Shown piece by piece: positions 56,134-64,000 of a DNA stretch of 64,000 nt. Source of the DNA: Isoetes taiwanensis (lineage: Eukaryota; Streptophyta; Lycopodiopsida; Isoetales; Isoetaceae); the NCBI GenBank assembly GCA_021234155.1, contig JAJEKV010000001.1, positions 29,710,177 through 29,774,176 on the forward strand, written 5' to 3'. Position 1 is the stretch's first letter, and each line of letters starts with the position of its first letter. The notes below the pieces were generated by a model, which had not been told where the DNA came from, searched no databases, and worked only from the letters and a program-made list of their open reading frames with translations. Both the position numbers and the translations under genes were made by a program.

Positions 56134-58109
56134 TGTGACGCTCCCCACAAAGTATACGACGCCCAGTCGTATACTCTATGTTAAATTCCCCATCCAGCAT
56201 CGTCTGCTACATGGGCCCTCTGTCTGCCCCGTTCTTGGGATGGCTAGGATGCAAAGGGAGACACAGAGGTATCTTGCGTGCCCGTCCCATATGGGCTCCT
56301 ATAACAGCAGAAGCATATTACAACATCAGAACTGGCAAACAATACAACATAATAAACTATCCTGAAGGGTAGCACATCCATCCATCCATAGATCCATCAT
56401 AGATATCAACATATCGTAAAACACGTATAATATCCTACCCAGGCTCAGACTCATAGGGAAAGTAGACTGATGGCTGAGTCTCAAGATAGAGCAGATTGAG
56501 GTATAACAATGGTGGGGCTAGCTATAAACAATGATTAAGGTTGACCACTCCATCCGCCCCTCCTGTGCATATTTTGCAGATGGCCTAGAACAAGCTCTGA
56601 GGTGATTGTAACCTGCTAGATATGCAACCTCGAGGTATCACCCTATGAGGCTACTCCGAGTTGCATCTCCCCAGCCTGATGAGATAGACAGGGAAGAACC
56701 TCCCTCTTGGAGCACAATGGTTCGATAGGCGGTTAGAGAACGTGGCAACACACGTTCGTCCCCCACTGAACTTCTCGAAATAGGAGCCAGGCCAAGCCCT
56801 GCAACTCCTGAGGATCAGGGCGATAACATCGATCCAGAAAGTGTCGGACCCATACCCGACCCTCATGAAGTGACCAGCTATAAGTCTAGCTCGCGTCGGG
56901 TCCCTAGTAGCCGCGCTCAATAGGGACCCCATCTATCTTGCTAATGACCCCGTTGTGTGGTGCTCAGTCACTCCATAACTTCCATAGCCTGATGGGCTCT
57001 ATGCACATGCCACATATAATAGAAACTAAAGGGTCTAAACTAGAAGCATCATCTAAACGAGGCTACTAGGTCTCTACCCACACCCCCCCCAAACACAAGA
57101 GGTGAAAACATGATCAATCAACATCGTATATCCACATAATATGATATATAATGAGAATAACATCTAATCTTAATCACACACATCTAACTTATAGGATTCA
57201 TTGGTCAGGGTTCAAGATCTGAACTGAGGATTCTAGGAGGTCTCTATTAGAAATATGAAATACTAGCTCATTTGGAGTCCTAACTTCTAGATGATCTACC
57301 TAGAAAGCTACTCCAAATGCCTGCTCTAGAAGACCTTCCTCCTACTCCTGGCGTCTCCATGGCTTGCAAGCGATTCGGGGTAGCTCCCACTCCTTCTGAC
57401 AAGAACACGGTCTTGGGGATGCTGATCCATGCTATGCTGCAACAAACAGTTGTCGGAATGGAGTTTCGGGCGAATCAGGGTTCCAAGACAGTAGGAGCCA
57501 AAAAGTGGCTTAGGGTTAGGGTTAGGCCATAAGTATATTAGGGTGCCATGTCATGCCATGTGGCTCCACTAGGATGCGACCGTGTGGCGAGTTGTCCAAT
57601 AGGATGGGGCCATGTGGAAATGGTTCCATCCTAAGGTTGTCAAAGTTATGTAATATAACTTGGCCATGCTCCCCTGCTCCAGTTGAAGTGTGCAAGGCTA
57701 CAATAGTAGGTTTGTTGACGTGGCCTTAGGGCGAAATCACACTTGTCCCCAAGCCCAAACGAATTAAAAATTGGAAAGGCACCCATTTGGCACTGTTCAA
57801 CACAACCTTATCACAGTAGAGCCCGTCCAAACCAAAAAAGAAATTTAAATTAAATAGCCAAGATCTGAATTTAATAGGCAAGAGTCCACGTGGCAAAAAA
57901 ATAATGCATGCCAAAAGTTTAGACAAGCAATATTGCCCGTCCAAACTTTAATGCATGCCAAAAGCCACATCATACTTTAGGCAACATGGTGTTTTTTTAT
58001 CCACATGGCAAGTTATTATTAGCCTACGCCAAAAAATCTTTGGGTTTGGGTAGAAGTGTGATTTGGGCCTTAAAATATACATATACATATATTTTAGGGG
58101 AACGTCACA
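56134..58109 (-). repeat. Family-A LTR (LTR-3), with MITE inside
   Basis: Ends TGTGACGCTCC and GGAACGTCACA. 1976 bases, or about 1632 without the MITE and its duplicated TTA, which agrees with LTR-1 at about 1639. It is the 5' LTR of a minus-oriented copy since the primer site lies on its left. It lacks the Helitron and Copia-2 found in LTR-2. Confidence 0.85.
57729..58069. mobile_element. Tourist/PIF-Harbinger-like MITE
   Basis: 341 bases. The left end GGGCGAAATCACACTTGTCC and the right end GAAGTGTGATTTGGGCC are inverted repeats of about 30 bases. Flanked by TTA on both sides (57726-57728, 58070-58072). LTR-2 (about 54812) and LTR-1 lack it, which gives empty sites. No coding sequence. Confidence 0.8.
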
Positions 58110-59599
58110 AAGATGCATATCAGCATGAGCCTACTTGAAGAGTGATGACTGAAATGAGCATATATCATGTCATTCAGGTGCATGGCTAAGAATGCCAGTA
58201 CCACTCTATAAAAGGAGCTCACAAATACCATATATTCCTTAGGGGTTGAATGGATGTAAATATATTCTATTGTATTCTATAATATGTATTCTCCCTCTAT
58301 GCATTAGAAAATTAGAGCAAAGTGCATTTTTGGAATTCTTGAATTTTTCAGTGGAGTTTTCTGATAGAAAAAATTTAGGCCCAGAACCACACAAACAAAC
58401 TTTCCACCGAACAAAAAACTATGGTTGTTAGAACTTTAGATTGCCTTGAAGATGCCATGATATGCCAAAAGTAACCCCCTCCCTAATAGATTGCCATCGG
58501 AGCACGTTACCCGATGTAACAGGGCTCTTGGTGGAAATTAGGTACTAGATATTAATCGATAAGGTTTTTGTGCCCTAAAAAGTAACAAGGATCTACCGCC
58601 AGGTGAGCCAGCGAACGAGCAGTGGAGCAGGTGCAAAAATCAAGGCCTGTTGATTAGCATGCGTAATGAAGTAATGGTTTCCATTATGAATGAGATGATG
58701 TTACATGGCGGTCATAGAAGCCCGATGGAATGAGCAATTCACAACCATTCAGAAGCAAGGGATCAAGCAAAAAGAAGATCAAGTATGACAATTGTTTCAA
58801 TGGCAGATTTGTTTGAGGAAGCTATAGAATGGCACATGGCCATCGACGACTTTAGAAGCATTTTGAGAAAGAACACACTCTGTGTTCTCTTTTCACAAAA
58901 TATTGGATTCAGCAATGCCATGACAAGTAAGCAAGCGCAAGAGGTTTTAAAATCCATTGATTTCAGTAGGGCATCAGTATATTCTTGTGACATACGTGTA
59001 TGAGTGCACAATGCATCTATCTACTAAAGACTATTTTATTGACACCCTCGTTTAGATTTCCATATGCATCAATGTTTAATTATTCCTTATTATTATGGTC
59101 GCGTCTATATTATGCTATATAAATGTACCTTATATTCATTGGATCTTCTTTTCGATTACTAGTGCCTGGCGGCGTCAGTGGGTTTGTTGGGGTCATACCT
59201 CCAGGAGGTTATGGATGCACGGACTCGTTTGTGTCCTACGGGACGGTATTGAATTGTCCTATGCAATTGTACAGTGTGCCAGCATGCTTATTACTGCTAA
59301 GGTTTTTCCCTCGAAAACCCTTCGGGGCGGGGGTTTTTTAATCCTGTCAGTAATACGCTTGCTGCTCTCTTTTTGTTTGGGTCCCATAGGCCAATTGGTC
59401 TTCGTGGACGCTAAAAACCTATTCTATTCTATTCTATTCTTATTTACACCCCTTATAATTAAGCTTTCCTAGGTCCATGAACATGCTCTACGTCCTCTTC
59501 TTCAGAAAAGGAAGGAACATTTACGAAAAAAACGAGGAGCATCAAAATTTTGCCCGCTTTTCAGTGTTTTCGGTGACAAAAGATGATAAATAGAAAGGC
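58110..59599. other. Anonymous DNA, no supported gene
   Basis: Only short ORFs are found (for example 58785-59003) with no recognised family. At 59429-59447 a (CTATT)n run follows a T-rich stretch and could mark the 3' end of a non-LTR element; weak. Confidence 0.4.
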
Positions 59600-60023
59600 A
59601 AATTGTAAAAATACCTCTGTTTTTTTGCAAAATTGTGAAAATGCCTTTGTTTTAGGGGTTTTTTGATAAAATAACTATAATTTTTTCTTGATGATCCAAA
59701 TGGGACGTGTCCTTCAGATGATTTATAGATGAGAATGATATCTTCCAATCAAATTTAAGATCAGCTAAAACAGAGTTTAGAATCATGAGTTATGTTATCT
59801 CTTAAACACAAAAAAATCATAACCATATCTTAAGATTCTGGACTCCGATTCAGATGATCTTAGCTTTGTCGGAAAGATGTCATTCTTATTTATAATTAAT
59901 TTGAAGGACACATTCCTATTTGAATCATCAGAAAAAAGTTAGTCATTTTATCAAAAACACCCTCTAAAGGGCCATTTTTCACAATTTCGTAAAAAAATAG
60001 GCCTAAGGGAATTTTTACAATTT
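59600..60023. mobile_element. Long foldback inverted repeat
   Basis: The left half (AAATTGTAAAAATACC... at 59600 to about 59808) is the imperfect reverse complement of the right half (about 59814 to 60023, ending ATTTTTACAATTT). Arms are about 205-210 bases, roughly four-fifths alike, with almost no spacer. This is a hairpin-forming MITE or foldback. No ORF. Confidence 0.75.
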
Positions 60024-62110
60024 ATCCTAAACAGAATAAACAAGGTGCTGCACACGGAGGGTTGCCCACTGGTGGTCTGAGGGTGTGTTTGCTTCTTCTT
60101 CTTTTTTTTCCTTTTTTATCTTCCCCTGGGAAATAACTTTCATTCAATTGAAGCCCACCGGAAGCTCTGGCCTTTTCAAGTTTTCATTCTCTTGATGGGC
60201 TTGTGGGGCTACTTGCACCTTAGGGACGAGGCCTTTTTCAACTTACTTGGCAAATTTTGTAACCCTATAGTTAATGACATTGACTCGCTTTGGTACCTTT
60301 CGCATCTTCATCTGAGTGATACAATATTTCGGTGAAACTATTCAAACAAAACTTGGTAACGTTTCCAGTCTCCAAGTGCTCTTGCTTAGTCACATCAGTC
60401 TTTATTGGGGTATTTCCAAAAGCACCTTTTCTTGTTGGAGGCTGTACATTTGGGGCTGAATCAATTGACTGGTATCATTCCATCCTATTTGGGTTTGTTA
60501 TCCAATTTAAAGTTGCTTAATCTTAGTTCCAATTAACTCAGTGGATGCATTTTTCAAACTCTCAAAGGGTTATAGAATGTAGTTCATTTAAATCTGCAAG
60601 ATAATTTACTCTCAAACAGACTTCCTGAAAGCTTGCTTAAATTGTCAAGGCTTGAGAAGTTGTTGAGTGCAAGAAATTTCTAAAGCTTCTTTACCAAATC
60701 AAATAGACCTTCTAAGAAGTTTCTAAGTGCTAGATTTGAGCTTTGCAAGGCTATAGCTAAAAGGAAATAATCTATCTGGTCCTTTGCCTTGTACCTAAGC
60801 AAGATTCATTCTTCCATCAATTTGAGTGGGACATTATAGTGTCAATAGCCATATTAACATGATTTGCAAATGTGATAGCCATAACGATTGTTTAAAGAGT
60901 GCAACGTGATTATTGAGGTCGACTAATTCAGCATATATCCATATGAAGAAATAATTTTCTGTTGTTCATCCAAATGACCCAGTGTTTATTAAACCCTATG
61001 CAATCATTTATGTATATGTTTCTACATGGATGTTGTACTTTTACAAGATATATCCATGTACGTACTATCTCTATAAACACAACCTGATTGGGGAATACAC
61101 GCAACCTGATGTTAAAATAAATACTGATACTCGGACGCATATGTTACAAAATTTGTTATCTATGGGGAGGAGAAGACCTTTCTGTTTCTGGCAAGAGGCA
61201 GTTAGGATTCTGGCATCCCGGAGACGGATATTGGTGCACGAAGATGCAAAGCTGCCATTTTTCTGTGGAACTAGCACACACCATTCTTGTTGCCAATGCA
61301 TCTGTTGCGACCTTGGGCAAATAAGCGTGAAGCACACTCCTGAATTGCTAAAACCTTTGTAGAACATTGGAACTGTTCAGAACTTAATTTTAAAACACCA
61401 CAACTGTTACTTGCAGCTGCGATTTTATGTGGGAGTCAACTTGTTAGCAGAGCATCATCATCATTATCGATCCTGTTAACCAAATCATGTTATTTTTCGC
61501 CACCATCTTTTTCTCCTCCTACATGCATCTACGTTTAGAGCATTCAAATCTTGACTGCCTTCAATCTTGTCTGCCACCTCTTAGAGCATTCAAACCTTGA
61601 CTGCCATTCAAACCTTGACTGCCACCTATAGAATCATCGTTCCCAAAGTGATGAGAATTCGAATTCTCTATCACCACGCCATACCTGTTTTGAGGTCACA
61701 TATGTAGCATAATAACAGGGTTTTTTTTTGTGTTTTTGTACGCTTTTCACAAAGGTTTTCCTAAGATTTCATGGCGTATTCGAATGGATGTACTAATGCG
61801 TACATCTAGAGTGCACCATTTCTTAGTCGTTGATTTAGTTTTTTTTTTTCAATGGTCCAACATCCAAGGGCTCACAACAAAAGCCCTCTTTTTATTTTAG
61901 AGGCTGAACATGCAGCCTGGTGGATAGCATTTCAGGGCAATGTTCTTGTGATCAGAGTGGAAACAGATGCCAAAACTTAATGTTCTTGTGATCAGAGTGG
62001 AAACAGATTTGGATCTGTGTTGTTTGTTGCCATGTTGAATCTGTCTGGGCATTTTTGGAGCTGCTTGATAGCATTTTGGTGAGTTGTAGGCTCTTGATCA
62101 AGTCAAGTGA
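60024..62110. other. Anonymous DNA with repeat-family start at 61702
   Basis: No supported gene. 61702-61850 is alike the start of the insertion at 50554 (ATGTAGCATAATAACAGGG ... GAGTGCACC). A 30-base piece (AATGTTCTTGTGATCAGAGT...) is repeated at 61939 and 61979. An ORF at 60982-61362 is Cys/His-rich near its end but matches nothing known to me. Confidence 0.4.
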
Positions 62111-62404
62111 TTGGCACTAAGATCCTTGAAAAACAAATCCCTATTCAGAAAGATGCAGACTTACGCAGTGGCATGGATAGATCCGGCAGTAAGGCAATGT
62201 ACTCTGCTCAACGAAGACGGAGGCAACAATCACATGCGGAATGGCAAGCTAACGTTTTACGTGGATGATTCAAGCATTCGAGGCGGGAAGCGGAGCATTT
62301 ATGGTAGAAATTTATTCCCATGGAGCCCCGGTGATTATTTAGTAGGAACCGTAAGAATCCCTTTTACGATATCCCTTCGGATGCAAGGCAAAATAGTGCC
62401 ATAA
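62111..62404 (+). CDS. Unassigned small ORF (97 aa)
   Basis: Open reading from 62111 (codon TTG; first ATG at 62153) to TAA, with AVAWIDPAVRQCTLLNEDGG, LTFYVDDSSIRGGKRSIYG and DYLVGTVRIPFTISLR. Composition looks like a folded protein rather than noise, but no family is recognised and no partner exon was found. It may be part of a host gene or a captured fragment. Confidence 0.3.
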   Translation: MALRSLKNKSLFRKMQTYAVAWIDPAVRQCTLLNEDGGNNHMRNGKLTFYVDDSSIRGGKRSIYGRNLFPWSPGDYLVGTVRIPFTISLRMQGKIVP

Positions 62405-62453
62405 ATACTCGGGTTATGGCTTATAGTGTGCGCAGAGATCTTCAGTCGTAAAC

Positions 62454-62693
62454 ATGGCATACTCAATGTTTCCGTCCGGACTCCATGAACAGATCGATTC
62501 TTCTTCCTCTCCAAACCCTAACCCTAATACTCCATCTTCTAGACCTAATTCTTCAAGCTCTAGGGCAACAGAGGCGGTTATGGCTTATCCTCAACAATCT
62601 TACCAATCTGCTGAGTCTATTTCTCGAAGGATTCTACGAACATATCCCATTATGTGGAAGCATATCGTGTGCCTATATCATGCGGTTTCCTAG
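62454..62693 (+). CDS. Possible first exon, Ser/Pro/Asn-rich
   Basis: ATG at 62454 in the context AAACATGGCA, after a leader that looks like a plant 5' UTR. Reads MAYSMFPSGLHEQIDSSSS, PNPNPNTPSSRPNSSSSRA and then YPQQSYQSAESISRRIL, ending at TAG near 62691. Low-complexity start with a more ordinary end. It could be an N-terminal exon of a gene running right, but is not recognisable as GH9. Confidence 0.35.
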   Translation: MAYSMFPSGLHEQIDSSSSPNPNPNTPSSRPNSSSSRATEAVMAYPQQSYQSAESISRRILRTYPIMWKHIVCLYHAVS

Positions 62694-63514
62694 AGCTTTT
62701 CTTTCAAATCAAATAACGGGGACATCACGGCACATCGATTTGAAGCGGTGGTTTTGAAAAACATATTTGAGGCGTGGATTTGCTGGGAGGTTTCATCTGC
62801 AGCGAGCTCTTGAAATTCTTTGGAAGGGTCGGCTGCGGGAATCTCGAGATCTCAAATGATCGCCGTGACTCAAGTTTTTCGCCGGAGTTAAGAAGAAGCC
62901 TGTCATGTGCAACAGCGACGCCTAGGCTGCTTTGATTATTCAAACCTCTGCATTAATGGCTTCCTTGTCAAATTTCGTTGCATTAAATCGGCGGAACGTG
63001 CTCACTGCTCCATTTACGAGCATGATGATGCCCTATGTTTGCATATAAAGGGCTTCTATTTCTTCCCTGTACTCGGTTTTACAGTATCATGTGAGTATAT
63101 AGTCCCTCCTTTCTCTCAATACCTTTGCAAATTATAACGCACTGCATTGCTCCCTAATCCTCTTCCCGTTCAACCAGCGGTTTATAATTCTTAGAATTTT
63201 TTTCCTCTTTTCCTCTTCGGTTGGATTATAAGGCAAGCTTTCTTGATTCATGGCTCCAGTTTTCTAATGGTGAAAAACGGAACTACCAGCTGGTAGTTTG
63301 TTTGGCGATTCTTTGCTCCTCTCATAATTCACTTCTTTCAGTGCTTTAACATGGAGTTTTTTTACTCCTCTGCCAGATTTTTTTGAATGCTTCATACATC
63401 TTTTGATTCCATACACATATCTGTAGTTTTAGATTTTGCACAGCTGCAATGGGGATTTTGGCATACACATGATCAGAACACTATTCTGACTAAGATTTCT
63501 GTAGAAGCAGCTAG

Positions 63515-64000
63515 CGAGGAGATTCGGCCCTTACACACAGAGATGATGTAAACCTGGACCTAACAGAAGGATTATATGACGCAGTGGACACTGTGAAGTT
63601 TGGTTTTGCAATGGCTTTTGTAGCCACAGTTCTAGCATGGAGAATTCTTGAAAAAGCTGGATTGCTTGATGAAGCAAGGGGTACAATGCGCTGGATTACA
63701 GATTATTTTATAAAGGTTCATCCTTCCAAGAATGAGCTATACTTCCAGGTGAAATTTCACCCCTTATCCTTCTAAGCATTATGTTATCTTCTAAGCTTAA
63801 TTCCACACTGTTAAACCATGGAATTCATTGCTTTAAGTTATGCAATGGCTTGCTTTCCTCTGTCCAGGCTCGAATTTACATACTGCCTTGCTAGCATTTG
63901 TCATGTTCTTGGAAAGTTTTTGCATATGTGCTGCTCAAAATACATTAATGCTAAAGTATTCTCTGTACTATTCTCTATGCAGGTTCAAAAAAAATTTGCA
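63515..64000 (+). CDS. Glycoside hydrolase family 9 (endo-1,4-beta-glucanase), partial gene
   Basis: Exon 63515-63748 reads RGDSALHTRDDVNLDLTEGL, then YDAVDTVKFGFAMAFVATVL, then RWITDYFIKVHPSKNELYFQ. This is the N-terminal catalytic block of plant GH9 enzymes, including both Asp of the DAGD motif (here DAVD). The exon probably starts after the TAG acceptor at 63512-63514, with the usual Trp before RGDS coming from an earlier exon. A donor CAG/GTGAAA ends it, and an acceptor TATGCAG at 63982 opens a second exon at the window edge. GH9 enzymes cut cellulose or related glucans in the wall or at the membrane. First exon not found, so functionality is open. Confidence 0.65.

Noticed and set aside
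61071-61367. Cys/His-rich ORFs around 61.0-61.4 kb as a zinc-finger gene
   Set aside because: Cys spacing fits no finger type and there is no supporting exon or homologue that I recognise.

Overview
The window reads as nuclear DNA of a land plant with a large, repeat-rich genome. Evidence: Ty1/copia and Ty3 elements of plant type with initiator-Met primer sites, a rolling-circle (Helitron) element carrying plant-like gene fragments, a Tourist-like MITE, and one exon of a plant-type GH9 glucanase at the right edge. Two features point weakly to a seedless plant (fern, lycophyte or bryophyte) rather than a flowering plant: a Ty3 element of fungal/vertebrate style with apparent self-priming, and a Penelope/TERT-like reverse transcriptase. 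This placement is inference. Almost everything is transposon, mostly decayed and nested.

Layout. 1-8120: 3' part of a chromodomain Ty3 element (family A) with its 3' LTR; a full-length copia element (Copia-1, 2581-7751, target duplication GTTAT) sits inside that LTR. The family-A element itself lies inside the pol gene of another Ty3 element (E1, continuing 8121-10056). 10.1-11.8 kb: noncoding. 11.8-21.6 kb: two further minus-strand copies of the E1 family (E3 11813-14591, E2 18068-21592), possibly sharing the LTR between them. This family has an extra RNase H between protease and reverse transcriptase, and a Ty3 RNase H that has lost its acidic residues. 22.0-28.4 kb: a LINE-like tail, then a roughly 2-kb noncoding repeat in two near-identical copies and one diverged copy, with conserved hairpins. 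28.4-36.4 kb: an exon-like ORF and a decayed minus-strand Penelope/TERT-like RT gene, split by a complete Ty3 chromovirus (family B, 30309-36228).

37.5-54.8 kb: a minus-oriented family-A LTR holding two insertions. One is a 4.6-kb non-autonomous Helitron (38448-43088) with fragments of a WD40 gene (duplicated), a PPR gene and the last exon of TRAPPC4/Trs23. The other is an 11.1-kb copia element (Copia-2, 43619-54740, target duplication ACATA) whose protease region is amplified in a 959-bp tandem array. 54.8-58.1 kb: gag start, primer site and LTR of another family-A copy (LTR-3), which contains a Tourist-like MITE; LTR-2 and LTR-3 act as each other's empty sites for the Helitron and the MITE. 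58.1-63.4 kb: mostly anonymous DNA with a 424-bp foldback and a few unassigned ORFs. 63.5-64.0 kb: GH9 exon(s), the only likely resident host gene.

No coordinated host pathway is visible. Relative insertion order can be read in several places: E1 before family-A copy 1 before Copia-1; LTR-2 before Helitron and Copia-2; PLE-like gene before chromovirus B.
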